Below, piece by piece: positions 14,970 through 25,000 of a DNA stretch of 64,000 nucleotides. The translations under genes were made by a program, and so were the position numbers. This stretch comes from JBKBUF01 sp046290815. Its GTDB lineage: Bacteria > Bacteroidota > Bacteroidia > Cytophagales > Cytophagaceae. Position 1 is the first letter of the stretch. Each line of letters begins with the position of its first letter. The notes under the pieces are model-generated. The model had not been told where the DNA came from. It ran no database searches and worked only from the letters and a program-made list of their open reading frames with translations. Where the stretch lies: positions 1 to 64,000 of the forward strand of contig JBKBUF010000028.1 of assembly GCA_046290815.1 (NCBI GenBank). Reading direction: 5' to 3'.

Positions 14970-16362
14970 CCTTAAGGTTTTGCCTCCTTTTAATTTTCCA
15001 GGGTGCATTCTTTTGCCAGTCTCCAGCCATAATACAACCATAAGGCATAACTTCATCAATTACCTGCCCCAGACCGAACTCTTCCATTTGACTTCTTACT
15101 GTTTTTGCATTCTTATATGCAGAAGGCAATTCAGAAATATCAATTGCATTGGAATAGAAACGGACATCAAGTCCCATGGTTTCAACTTCAAATACTTCTT
15201 GCATCGTCATATGGCTTTTCATTTTTTTATGCTGAGTACGGCTAAAGTTCCTTCCGGCTCCATGCGGCGCAAAGCCTAAATTATTGGCCGTTGTTTCACC
15301 CTGAACAATGAGCACCGGTTCTGCCATATTCAATGGTATAATTCTCGGCCCTGTAATATCCGGCATAAATTTATCAGCCAATGGTGTCGCGCCTTTGGCA
15401 TGGTAAAATAAATCTCCGTCTTTGAACACAAAGTTATGCTCGTTCCAGAACCTGTCGAGAACATCAATACCCAGTTTTCCTGCCGTGGCATCATGGATAC
15501 AAATATGACTTTGCTTAGTCCATTTACGTATTATCTGTAATGCATTCCAGTACTCTTGCCCCTCTTCTGTTTCAAAGGGAATCCAGGCATTTTGCTTTAA
15601 GGTTTCTTCAGAGATTTTTTTTCTGAACTTTTCAGCAATATTCATTGCTTTCATATATAACCTTGCGCCAACACCTCTCGATCCATGATGGGTAATCATC
15701 ATCGTACGGCCGGTTTGTCTGGATCGGCCAACATAGAGGAAATGATTCCCATCACCTTGTGTACCTAAGTGCGATCTGGCTATTTTTACCATTTCCTTAT
15801 CGTTCAGGAATGAATTACCTTCAAAAGATTTTAAAAGTTCTGTTGGTATTCTAAACTCCGTCTGACGGTCCCTTCCACCCGGACCGAAATGAGTGATTGA
15901 AAATGCTGCATCCAATACATCTTTAGGATTTACATATCCAAGATCGGTAAGCATAACAGAACAACAGATGTCTGCACTATGCATCCCCGGGTGAATAGCA
16001 TTTTTAGCCACAACCACTCCACCAACCGGTATTGTTCCCAAAGGTCCGGTCGGACAAGAGTCAGGCATGATGGCTCCTCCTACTATTGTTGGTGTCTTCA
16101 TCAGGACATTCATTGTCTCAATAACTGTGTTGACATTATCTTCTTCTGATGCATCCTCCGCTTTAATGTTGATTGAAAGCGGAGGACATTCCTTATGCAG
16201 GTCTATCATGGGACCTGTTTTAAACTGCGCCAGATAGGACTCCATGGAAGGACCTGTCAGTTGATTGTTATTAATGTGCTCAATAGCTTCTTTAAACCAT
16301 TTGTCAGGTGTGAAGCCAAGTTCGATCAATGTTTTTCCGGTAATGTTTACTTGTTCTTCCAT
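14959..16362 (-). CDS. rtcB: RtcB-type RNA ligase
   Basis: A 467-residue RNA-splicing ligase that joins 2',3'-cyclic phosphate or 3'-phosphate ends to 5'-OH ends using GTP and Mn2+. Visible motifs: ADICCSVM near 130-137 (metal Asp and Cys of the usual D-I-G-C-G), GTQGDGNHF near 200-208, THHGSRGVG and PHGAGRNFSR near 369-378 whose His takes the guanylyl group. Length is normal for RtcB. It is the first gene of the minus-strand RNA-repair cluster and diverges from a WYL regulator across a 95-base region with a palindrome. No RtcA and no RtcR-type sigma-54 activator is present, unlike the enterobacterial operon. Substrates here may be cleaved tRNAs or the interrupted tRNA-like RNA just downstream. 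Confidence 0.92.
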   Translation of the reverse strand: MEEQVNITGKTLIELGFTPDKWFKEAIEHINNNQLTGPSMESYLAQFKTGPMIDLHKECPPLSINIKAEDASEEDNVNTVIETMNVLMKTPTIVGGAIMPDSCPTGPLGTIPVGGVVVAKNAIHPGMHSADICCSVMLTDLGYVNPKDVLDAAFSITHFGPGGRDRQTEFRIPTELLKSFEGNSFLNDKEMVKIARSHLGTQGDGNHFLYVGRSRQTGRTMMITHHGSRGVGARLYMKAMNIAEKFRKKISEETLKQNAWIPFETEEGQEYWNALQIIRKWTKQSHICIHDATAGKLGIDVLDRFWNEHNFVFKDGDLFYHAKGATPLADKFMPDITGPRIIPLNMAEPVLIVQGETTANNLGFAPHGAGRNFSRTQHKKMKSHMTMQEVFEVETMGLDVRFYSNAIDISELPSAYKNAKTVRSQMEEFGLGQVIDEVMPYGCIMAGDWQKNAPWKIKRRQNLKDAK

Positions 16363-16406
16363 TCTATTTAAAATTAGTTGTGGTTTTGATGATTCAAAGA
16401 TGAAAC

Positions 16407-16440
16407 CAAACTACGCAATGTTATTGCGCAGTTACAACAA
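16407..16440. promoter_or_regulatory. rtcB promoter with embedded palindromic operator
   Basis: ACTACGCAAT-GTT-ATTGCGCAGT at 16410-16432 is a palindrome with 9 of 10 matching positions per arm. On the minus strand it sits between a TTGTTG (16435-16440) and TAGTTTG (16407-16413) at about the spacing of Bacteroidota -33/-7 elements, so a bound protein would block rtcB transcription. On the plus strand TATATTTG at 16447-16454 fits TAnnTTTG but ends only 3 bases before the WYL start, so it is doubtful or would give a leaderless message. Confidence 0.6.
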
Positions 16441-16457
16441 TTTTGATATATTTGTTC

Positions 16458-17477
16458 ATGGCAGTAAATAAAAATGCTTTAATCCGCTATAAAACAATAG
16501 ATAAGTGTCTTCAAAACCGCAATAGGGACTGGACACTGGAAGACCTCATAGAAGCTTGTTCGGACGCTTTATATGAATATGAGGGCCGGAATGTGAATGT
16601 AAGCAAACGCAGCGTTCAACTGGACATTCAAATGATGCGCAGTGATAAGCTGGGATATAATGCCCCTATAGTCGTTTATGATAAGAAATATTATAAGTAT
16701 GAAGATGAAAGTTATTCAATAACCAATATTCCTATTACGGAATATGATATGAATGTGCTTTCCGAAACTGTTGAAATGTTGAAGCAGTTTAAAGACTTCT
16801 CATTGTTTTCAGAACTCACCGGCATCATTCAGAAACTGGAAGATAAAGTATATACTGAAAAAACCAGGCAATCATCCATTATACATCTTGAAAGAAATGA
16901 CAACCTGAAAGGACTAGAACATCTGGATGTGCTGTATCAGGCAATTGTTAAACGTGTATGCTTAAAAATAAAGTACCAGTCCTTCAAGGCCCGAAACGTA
17001 TCTGAAATAATGATTCATCCTTTCATTTTAAAAGAATTTAATAACAGGTGGTTTCTGGTCGGAAGAGATCATAAGGTGAAAAACCTGCTTACACTTGCAT
17101 TGGATAGAATAATAAAAATAGACTTTGACTTTTCCATTCCTTGTATTGAAGAAAACTTTGATGGTGACGAGTATTATAAAAATACCATAGGTGTGACAGT
17201 ATTGAATGATTATCATATAAAGGAAGTGGTATTAAAGCTGGATAAGGACAATGCACCTTATGTAATAACTAAACCGTTTCATCATTCTCAAAAAATATTA
17301 GAGAGGCTTCCTGGTGGAGCTGTTTTAATTCAAATAAAAGTTCACCTGAATATGGAGTTAGAAAGATTGATACTTGGATTTGGAAACTCTATTGAGGTAA
17401 TTGAACCGAAAGTTTTAAGAAACAGAATTAAACAGAAGCTGGAAAAAGCATATTGTTTATATCAGGAGGAAAACTAA
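16458..17477 (+). CDS. WYL-domain transcriptional regulator of the RNA-repair locus
   Basis: A 339-residue protein with an N-terminal DNA-binding region (RYKTIDKCLQN ... VSKRSVQLDIQMM, a helix-turn-helix of the YafY/DeoR kind) and a WYL ligand domain from about residue 150 (LDVLYQAIVKR, then IKYQSF, HPFILKEFNNRWFLVGRD). The central tyrosine position is changed to a phenylalanine in WFLVG, as in many members. WYL domains are thought to sense nucleic-acid fragments or nucleotides. The ATG is chosen over an upstream TTG. Divergent placement from rtcB and two matching palindromes make it the probable regulator, replacing RtcR. Confidence 0.85.
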   Translation: MAVNKNALIRYKTIDKCLQNRNRDWTLEDLIEACSDALYEYEGRNVNVSKRSVQLDIQMMRSDKLGYNAPIVVYDKKYYKYEDESYSITNIPITEYDMNVLSETVEMLKQFKDFSLFSELTGIIQKLEDKVYTEKTRQSSIIHLERNDNLKGLEHLDVLYQAIVKRVCLKIKYQSFKARNVSEIMIHPFILKEFNNRWFLVGRDHKVKNLLTLALDRIIKIDFDFSIPCIEENFDGDEYYKNTIGVTVLNDYHIKEVVLKLDKDNAPYVITKPFHHSQKILERLPGGAVLIQIKVHLNMELERLILGFGNSIEVIEPKVLRNRIKQKLEKAYCLYQEEN

Positions 17478-17548
17478 TTTTAGTATTTTATGGAAACGGA
17501 TTGATGATGTTACAAATTTGGTTCTGTTGGTATTTAAGGCTTCGACTC

Positions 17549-17564
17549 CCTGCCTACCGGCAGG
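17549..17564. repeat. GC-rich short hairpin in a dispersed repeat
   Basis: CCTGCC-TACC-GGCAGG lies within a stretch CTTCGACTCC ... GCTCAGCCTGACTC that I know as a type of dispersed intergenic repeat in Bacteroidota. It lies downstream of the WYL gene. No coding or promoter function seen. Confidence 0.5.
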
Positions 17565-17679
17565 CAGGCGCTCAGCCTGACTCAAGGAGTTTACTGTAGT
17601 TCTGAGGTAGTGGCAGCTTCTCAATTACAAACTTATTTGATTATTCTGCCTGATGTGTGATAGAAAAAATATAATAAAA

Positions 17680-17713
17680 AAAACCGGGCTGCATTATCAG
17701 CAGCCCGGTTTTA
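17680..17713. terminator. Bidirectional intrinsic terminator
   Basis: AAAACCGGGCTGC pairs with GCAGCCCGGTTTT around ATTATCA, with A-run and T-run on either side. It sits between convergent genes (WYL regulator on the plus strand, large secreted protein on the minus strand) and can serve both. Confidence 0.85.
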
Positions 17714-17717
17714 ATCA

Positions 17718-20700
17718 TTAATAGGTCTTTATGATATTTCGTTTGTATGAGCCGTTGTTGGTGATGATCTGCATGATAAACAAACCGGCACCGAGGTCGT
17801 CTCCTACAGTCAGGTTGTCTGTATTATTGCCTTTAACTGATGATACCAGTTTACCCTGTACATCATAAATATTAACAACCAGTATCTTTTCGCCATTGCT
17901 CAAAGAAATTGTGGTTTGGCTGCTAAACGGATGCGGAGCTGCAATTACATTGGCAGAAAGAACAATTTCAGTTTCTTCTTCCGCAACAGCTGCTCCTGAA
18001 CATGTGCCAACCTGCTCCCATACTCCCCACTGCCCTGTTGTTCCTGGTTCTTCTCCCTGTGTCCACCATTTTGCTCTCCAGATAATACCTTTATGAGAAA
18101 CGCGGTTGTCCGCTACATAAATGGATGTACTGTTCCAGGCAGGAGCTGAACAGCTGGCTGCTGTTGTGGTGGTGAATCTGAAATATGGACTTGCATAGGC
18201 TGATGAAGTGGAAGAACAATTTGTTCTTACAGTGAACTCATATTGTGTTGAAGCCTGTAATCCTGTAAAGTTTACGCTATTGGTATTTGTAGTTACACTG
18301 GTAAGCCATGCACCACCTACCGGTCTGACAAAAACAAGATAAGATACCGCTCCTGTCTGTGCAGTCCAGGTCAGATTTGCGGAGCTGGTAGTGATATTAT
18401 TGGCTCCAAGAGATCCGGGAACATTGCAGGTAGCAACGACTGCTGCTGTTGTAAATCTGAAGTACGGACTTGCATAGGCTGATGAAGTGGAAGAACAATT
18501 TGTTCTTACAGTGAACTCATATTCTGTTGAAGCCTGTAATCCTGTAAAGTTTACGCTATTTGTATTTGAAGTTACACTGGTTAGCCATGAACCTCCTACA
18601 GGTCTGACAAAAACAAGATAACTTACCGCTCCTGTTTGTGCACTCCATGTCAGGTTTGCCGAGCTGGTGGTGATATTATTGGCTCCAAGTGATCCTGGCA
18701 CATTACAGGTAGCAACGACTGCTGCTGTTGTGAATCTGAAGTATGGACTTGCATAGGCTGATGAAGTGGAAGAACAATTTGTTCTTACAGTGAACTCATA
18801 TTGTGTTGATGCCTGTAATCCGGTAAAGTTTACGCTGTTGGTAGTTGAAGTTACACTGGTAAGCCATGAGCCTCCTACAGGTCTGACAAAAACAAGATAA
18901 CTTACCGCTCCTGTCTGTGTAGTCCAGGTAAGATTAGCTGATGAACTGGTTATATTGTTAGCCTCCAATGATGTAGGAACAGCACATGTCGCAGGCTGTA
19001 CGACATTGATAGTGATAGCCGATGATGTAGTGCTTGCATTGGAGTTGTCTGTTGCTCTTGCAGTAATGGAGTATGTACCGGCAGCTACATTTGACCAGTT
19101 GAATGTATATGGACTGGTGGTTGCCTCTCCGATTTTAGTAGTTCCGTTGAAATATTCAACTCTTGTCACCGTCCCGTCAGGGTCAGATGCATTGGAAGTA
19201 AAACTAATGTTTGCAGGAGCATTAAAGCTTGCATTATTGGCAGGCGATGTAATGGATACAGTAGGGCTTTGATTTGGATTTTGTACAGATATGTTGACAG
19301 TAGCAGATGTGGTAGAAAGGTTTGAATTATCTATCGCCACTGCTTTCAGCTGATAAGTGCCTGTTGCTACATTATTCCAAACTATGCTGTAAGGTGATGT
19401 ATTATCTTCTGCAATTACAGTATTGCCATTGTAGAAAACTACTTTGCTGATAGTGCCATCAGCATCTGAAGCATTGGCAGTAATGGTAATGTTTGCCGGA
19501 CTTGTAAAAGTAGCATTGTTTGAAGGAGAAGTAATGGAAACTGCAGGTGGTGTACCTGTATTTCCACCATAAGCTGAAGCGTACCAAACTCCCCTACCAT
19601 GGGTAATAGCATATATTCTGTTTGATTGTGCATGGAACTCCAGATCATAAACTGGTGCATAAGGCAGGTTATGAATATATGGTGTCCAGTCGGTCATGGT
19701 ATTGTCTCTGTAGTACACTCCTCTTCTTAATCCTACATAAATTCCTCCCTGAGCTCTGTTGTCATAAACTACTTTATATGCAGGAAGCGCAGGCAGTGAA
19801 GCAGAAAAATCTGTCCAGCTTGTTCCACCATCGGTTGAAACATATACTTTTCCTGTACTGGTACATAAAGCAACTCTTTCCGGAGTGGTAGGATGTATGG
19901 CTATTGAATTCGGAACTCCGTTGGGTGCATTGGCTGCTGCTGTCCAGGTGCTGCCACCGTTTCTTGTAACCATGATCTGTGACCCTCTGATTACATAAAT
20001 GTAATTGGAGTTGGATTCTGCTACCTGTATGTCATTGGCTTTGGTGGTACCGGAAAAATTTGAAATGGCAGTCCAGTTGGAACCACTGTTGGTAGATTTA
20101 TAAATCTGTACATATCCTACATACAATGTTGTGCTTATTTTAGGGTCCATGATAAAAGGTGTTACCCAATTACCACTTGATTCTGGGCTTGGCAAACTGG
20201 ATCTTGAATTTCCTCCATTGGTAGATCGGTATAAAGATCCGTTTTGAGAAGTTCCGTACAGAATATTAGTATTGCCATGATCAACAAAGCTTTCCATACC
20301 ATCTGCTCCAAGCCAGTCTTTCCAAACACCTCCGGTAAAAACACTTGTGCCATTGTCCTGAGAACCTCCTGAATATACATTTGGATTGGTTTTGCATACA
20401 CCTAATCTGTAAAATTGTCTGATGCCTAAGCCTCTGCTCAGGTCCACCCAGTCATCTGCTCTGTTGACTGATTTGTAAATTCCACCATCTGATCCTGAGT
20501 AGATATTATTACCTACATACTCCAATACATGAACATCTGCATGATTATAACCTATGGAATTTCCCCACGTCCATGCAGTAGTTGCAGTAAAGTTCACTCC
20601 ACCGTTTGTTGACTTCCAGCAAATGATACCTGCTACATGCACTTCATTTTCATTGGTAGGAGAAACGCACATAGCCATATCGTAAGTGGCCTGGCCGGTA

Positions 20701-21794
20701 GTACCTGATCCATTGGTTTCGTAACCGAAAAGATTATTTGATCCTGCACTACCGCTATTTACAATAGTAAAAGAATTTCCACCGTCTGTAGATTTGAATG
20801 TTCTTCCGTAAACCGATCCTATAGCCTGGAGAAGATAAACAACATTGGGGTTTGCAGGTGTAACAGAAACGAGTGTACGTCCTGTTGTTGATATTCCATT
20901 GGTAATCTGATTCCATGTAATACCATTGTCCAGTGAACGGTAAGCGCTGTTTCCTGTAGCATAGACAGTGTTAGGGTTACCGGGCCTGAATTCAATGTCT
21001 TCAACGTTTACAGTTGAAGTTCTTGTCCAGGTACCACCTGCATTAGTAGAACGGTATATTCCACCGGCTGTAGCAGCAAGAATGATATTGGAGTTGCCCG
21101 GTTGAATGATAATCTTTCCTACTTTACTGGTAGTAAAAGACATGGTTGACCAGGTACTACCACCATTTGTTGTTTTATAAATGCCGGCACCATTGGTTCC
21201 TACATATACTATATTAGAGTTTGCAGGATCGATGGTTACAGCAAAAATCCTCATGTTATTGTTTTGGTCAAACATAGGTGACCAGGAAGTTCCTCCATTG
21301 GTACTTTTCCACAAACCACCTTCCGGAGTACCTACATATATCAATTGTTGATTTACCGGTTCTACAGCAATAGCAGTCACTCTGCCAACTCCCGGATTCC
21401 AACCTGAAGTGGCATTCATGTAATCAGGTCCCAGCTCTGTCCAGGTTGCCGATAATACCTGTGCGTCTTCAGAGGTTCTTGCAAATCTTGCTCTTGCTTT
21501 TTTAGTCTCCTCTTCAATAACCTTTTTTGAAATACGATTTCCATTTTCATCAATTTCAAGACTGGTCTCGTATTCCCATCGCTTATATTGCTTATACCCC
21601 GTTCCTCTCCCGGTACCAACCGAATCAAAATATCTGTCGGCTTCTTTTTGTACATCAAAGAAATTTACGGTTTCATCCGCAATCATATCCATATACTTTT
21701 GGCCAAAAGCGGAAGAAGTAAATACCAAAAACAAACCAAATGCAAGGAATGCTTTTGTGAATTGGTTTTTCAATAATCGTAGAAGGTGTGTCAT
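17718..21794 (-). CDS. Large secreted T9SS protein: BNR/sortilin-like, Ig-like, FnIII and CBM domains
   Basis: A 1358-residue exported protein. A signal peptide is visible at 1-31 (AFLAFGLFLVFTSSAFG). Residues about 125-740 are BNR/sortilin-like repeats with recurring STNGG-SW motifs, a beta propeller. Two Ig-like units follow (about 745-930; VSITSPSNNATF and VSITSPANNASF), then three nearly identical FnIII domains of 93 residues (about 935-1210), a CBM5/12-like module (SIYVADNRVSHKGIIWRAKWW) and a T9SS sorting tail from about 1285. Probably a surface or secreted enzyme or adhesin acting on polysaccharide; the propeller resembles those of xyloglucan-type GH74 proteins but I see no proof of catalysis. 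Transcription would stop at the hairpin at 17680-17713. Confidence 0.85.
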   Translation of the reverse strand: MTHLLRLLKNQFTKAFLAFGLFLVFTSSAFGQKYMDMIADETVNFFDVQKEADRYFDSVGTGRGTGYKQYKRWEYETSLEIDENGNRISKKVIEEETKKARARFARTSEDAQVLSATWTELGPDYMNATSGWNPGVGRVTAIAVEPVNQQLIYVGTPEGGLWKSTNGGTSWSPMFDQNNNMRIFAVTIDPANSNIVYVGTNGAGIYKTTNGGSTWSTMSFTTSKVGKIIIQPGNSNIILAATAGGIYRSTNAGGTWTRTSTVNVEDIEFRPGNPNTVYATGNSAYRSLDNGITWNQITNGISTTGRTLVSVTPANPNVVYLLQAIGSVYGRTFKSTDGGNSFTIVNSGSAGSNNLFGYETNGSGTTGQATYDMAMCVSPTNENEVHVAGIICWKSTNGGVNFTATTAWTWGNSIGYNHADVHVLEYVGNNIYSGSDGGIYKSVNRADDWVDLSRGLGIRQFYRLGVCKTNPNVYSGGSQDNGTSVFTGGVWKDWLGADGMESFVDHGNTNILYGTSQNGSLYRSTNGGNSRSSLPSPESSGNWVTPFIMDPKISTTLYVGYVQIYKSTNSGSNWTAISNFSGTTKANDIQVAESNSNYIYVIRGSQIMVTRNGGSTWTAAANAPNGVPNSIAIHPTTPERVALCTSTGKVYVSTDGGTSWTDFSASLPALPAYKVVYDNRAQGGIYVGLRRGVYYRDNTMTDWTPYIHNLPYAPVYDLEFHAQSNRIYAITHGRGVWYASAYGGNTGTPPAVSITSPSNNATFTSPANITITANASDADGTISKVVFYNGNTVIAEDNTSPYSIVWNNVATGTYQLKAVAIDNSNLSTTSATVNISVQNPNQSPTVSITSPANNASFNAPANISFTSNASDPDGTVTRVEYFNGTTKIGEATTSPYTFNWSNVAAGTYSITARATDNSNASTTSSAITINVVQPATCAVPTSLEANNITSSSANLTWTTQTGAVSYLVFVRPVGGSWLTSVTSTTNSVNFTGLQASTQYEFTVRTNCSSTSSAYASPYFRFTTAAVVATCNVPGSLGANNITTSSANLTWSAQTGAVSYLVFVRPVGGSWLTSVTSNTNSVNFTGLQASTEYEFTVRTNCSSTSSAYASPYFRFTTAAVVATCNVPGSLGANNITTSSANLTWTAQTGAVSYLVFVRPVGGAWLTSVTTNTNSVNFTGLQASTQYEFTVRTNCSSTSSAYASPYFRFTTTTAASCSAPAWNSTSIYVADNRVSHKGIIWRAKWWTQGEEPGTTGQWGVWEQVGTCSGAAVAEEETEIVLSANVIAAPHPFSSQTTISLSNGEKILVVNIYDVQGKLVSSVKGNNTDNLTVGDDLGAGLFIMQIITNNGSYKRNIIKTY
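18165..18995 (-). repeat. Three tandem 279-bp FnIII-coding repeats
   Basis: The FnIII-coding DNA repeats with a 279-base period (for example AATCTG ends at 18180, 18459 and 18738). Long stretches are identical at the nucleotide level, including silent positions, which points to recent duplication or gene conversion within the gene. Copy number is likely to vary between strains, and the region is prone to misassembly with short reads. Confidence 0.8.
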
Positions 21795-22094
21795 GTAGAG
21801 TTTGTTTTAATATTCTTAATGAGATTATTGACTCTACATTTCACTTCAGATTTTATTACAATAAAAAAAATAATAAGTCAGGCTTTGGGTTAATCCGCTA
21901 AAAATCAATAGATAAGATATGGTTTAAAGTTTAAAGTGTAAAGTGAAAAGTTTAAAGTGCGATACATTACCCTCCGCCCTATCGCTCGCCATTGTTGGTG
22001 TTCGGGTTGTTTTGGTGGTGGCAGCACCAACAATTTTACCTGAATTAGATTATTTTTCCCTCTAAATAGTATCTTTGTTGAAAATATAAAAAAA
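21795..22094. promoter_or_regulatory. Divergent intergenic region with a dispersed hairpin and a -7 promoter element
   Basis: Between two secreted-protein genes. TATCTTTG at 22070-22077 matches TAnnTTTG and would start transcription a few bases before the 22095 ATG. At 21991-22061 ATTGTTGGTG pairs with CACCAACAAT and is followed by TTTTACC..TTAGATTATTTTTCCCT; a near copy is at 28070-28140. Loose TTTAAAGTG repeats lie at 21917-21957. On the minus side ATGTAGAGT near the 21794 start codon pairs with ACTCTACAT about 40 bases away and could shape the leader of that gene. Confidence 0.55.
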
Positions 22095-25000
22095 ATGAGG
22101 ATTGTTATAATTATTTTATCTTTACTTTTTGCTCAATTACTTTTAGCACAACCTGCAAATGATGAATGCTCCGGAGCGATATTGTTGACTCCTTCAACTA
22201 CCTGCACTAACGTAAACGGCACCATACAAGGTGCCACAAGATCTACAATAACAACAGGATGTTCCAGTTATGGGGATGTATTTTATAAGTTTGTTGCAGG
22301 ATCTCCTTCTGCAACCATAAATGTAAAGCCTGAAACCGGATTGAACCTTGTGGTCGGCTTATTCGATGCCTGCGGAACCAGCTCTTCTATAATCTGTAAA
22401 GATGGGGCCGGATATGGAGGTCTGGAAACTATTACCTTAACAAACTTCATTCCCGGTAATACATACTATATTAAAATCGGAAGTAATGTTTCATCTTATA
22501 CAAAATATGCTTTTACCGTATGTGTCGTTTCATCACCCAATGATGAATGTATTTTCGCAAGTACTATTACACCGACAGCCAACTGTAACAGCAGCATAAC
22601 CGGATCATTGCTCGAGGCGACAACCTCTACAGTTACAACTTCATGTGGCGGATTTCATGATGTATTTTATAAATTTGTGGCCAATGCTTCTGCTGTAAGG
22701 ATAAGAACTTCTCCCAATTCAACTTCACTGGATCTGATGTTTAGTGTTTACACCAATTGTAGTGGTGATGCTTTATATTGTGTAGATGAAACTTCAGCGG
22801 GAGCAGTGGAAGTTTTGCTTATGGAAGGATTAACTACAGGCACTACTTATTATATTAAGGTCGCCAGTAAAAACCAGGATCCTCCCGGTAAAACCTTTGG
22901 TATTTGCGTTCAAAATGCACCAGCCAACGATCATTGTTCCAATGCTACCTCATTAACACCTTCATCTTCCTGCTCCAATTTAAGCGGAACTTTAGATGTT
23001 TCTACAGTTTCAAGTATGTCTTCTTCATGCCCATCTGAAAAAGATGTCTTTTATAAATTTGTTGCGTCGGTTAGTTCTACCCTAATTAAAGTAACGCCCT
23101 CAGCCGGGCTGGATGTTGTTGTCGGAGTATTTACTGCCTGTGATGGTGCCGCTTTGACTTGCGCAAATGAACAAGCTGCAGGAGGTATAGAATCAATTAA
23201 TCTGACCGGCTTAACGATAGGAACCACCTATTTTATAAAAGTAGCAAGTGCAGTGGCCTCTCCTTCAACCAATACATTTACCATCTGTATGCAAAATTCG
23301 CCATCAAATGATGAGTGCTCAGCGGCAATAGCCTTGATTTCAGGCTCTACTACATGTAATGCATATACGGGTACCCTGAATGTTGCAAATACATCAGCTT
23401 TAAGTAATGCCTGCAGTGGATACAACGATGTATTTTTTAAATTTACGGCATCTGCTTCAACTGCTACGATTACAGTTTCTCCTGAGGCTGGGTTAGATGT
23501 AACAGTTGGTGTATTCAAAGAATGCACAGATCAGACTTCACTTTCTTGTGTTAACGAAGCGGGAGCCGGAGGTACCGAAAACGTTTACCTTTCTTCATTA
23601 ACTTCCGGAGCAGTTTATATAGTTAAAATTGCCTCCGCTTCTGTGCAACCTTCTGCGCATGGGTTTACCGTCTGTGTGAAGAACCCACCTGCAAACGATG
23701 AATGTGCAAACGCCATAAATATAAACCCTTCCGTTGGTTATTTCCCTACAGCAGGGAATCTGAGAGAAGCAACTACCTCTGCCACCACCACCAACTGCGG
23801 GGGCTTTAATGATGTGTTTTTTAAATTTACAGCCAATAATTCTTCACCAACAATTACAGTAGAGCCTCAAGCTGGTCTTGATGTTATGGTAGGGATATAC
23901 ACCTCCTGCAGTTCTTCTACACCGCTAGCCTGCGTCAATAATGCAGGTAATGGTTTATCAGAGGTTATACGGTTGAGTAATTTAACAACAACTAATGTTT
24001 ATTATATCAAAGTATCAAGTGTGGAAGCGTCACCTTCAGTTACCTCTTTTAACATTGTCGTTCAAAATCCTCCGTCGAACGATAACTGTTCAGGAGCATT
24101 TAACTTAAATTTTACTTCGACCTGTACACCCGGAAATGCTACGCTGGCAAATGCAACGAATTCATCAATCACATCTCCGTCATGTGTACTCTATAATGAT
24201 GTTTTTTATTCCTTTACAGCAAATACGTATGCCGCTAGTATCAGAGTGGTACCTTCTTCAGGATTGGATGCAGTGGTCAGCCTTTATGATGCTTGTGATG
24301 GAGCGTTGATTTCCTGTGTCAACACAGGAGGTTTGGGTGTAACGGAAGTTTTAAATACCAATAAGCTTGTAAGTGGCAACAATTACAGGATTCAGGTTGG
24401 TAGCAGCCTTCAGTCACCGGCATCTAATACATTTACTATTTGTGTGCATAGCCAGAATAACGACGAGAAAGAATTTTCAAAACCACTTACATCTACTGTT
24501 CCCTGTGATAACAACTTCATTCTGGACAACGGCACACAGTCTCCAGGGAAAATGGTGTGTGACAATAGTACAGACCCAATGTTTAATTATAAACATGACC
24601 TATGGTATACTTTTGTGGCAGTCAGTACAAAATATAATATTACAGCCAGCAGAGAAGCGAGCAACTCGTTCGGAGTTGAGTTGCAGGATGAAGCAGGCAC
24701 TTCTCTGTTATGCGAAAGAGCAAGTGTTAAAATGGGAGGAGGCCCCTCCTCTACTGTGGTTAGTTCTATCAGTACTTTGACTATTGGCAATACCTATTAT
24801 ATCAGGATCGGTAAAGATGGTTTAGGGGGATATAATGAATTATTCAAACTTTGTGCTACACCTGTAAACATACCTACAGGGTTGCAGGAAGATAAAACAA
24901 ACAATAATTTGTTTGCCTATCCTAACCCTGCCACAATATCCCTCACCGTACACTCTTCACTTTCAGGAAAACAAAGCGTGGAACTGTTGAATTATAACGG

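Noticed and set aside
16447..16454. TATATTTG as the -7 element of the WYL gene
   Set aside because: It ends 3 bases before the ATG, which would require a leaderless message; kept only as a weak possibility.
16458..17477. RtcR-type regulator
   Set aside because: No AAA+ sigma-54 activator motifs or CARF domain; the protein has the WYL layout.
18955..19272. 105-codon plus-strand frame opposite the Ig-like region
   Set aside because: Antisense shadow of repeated Ig-like coding DNA; low-complexity Val/Ala/Leu content and no homology pattern.
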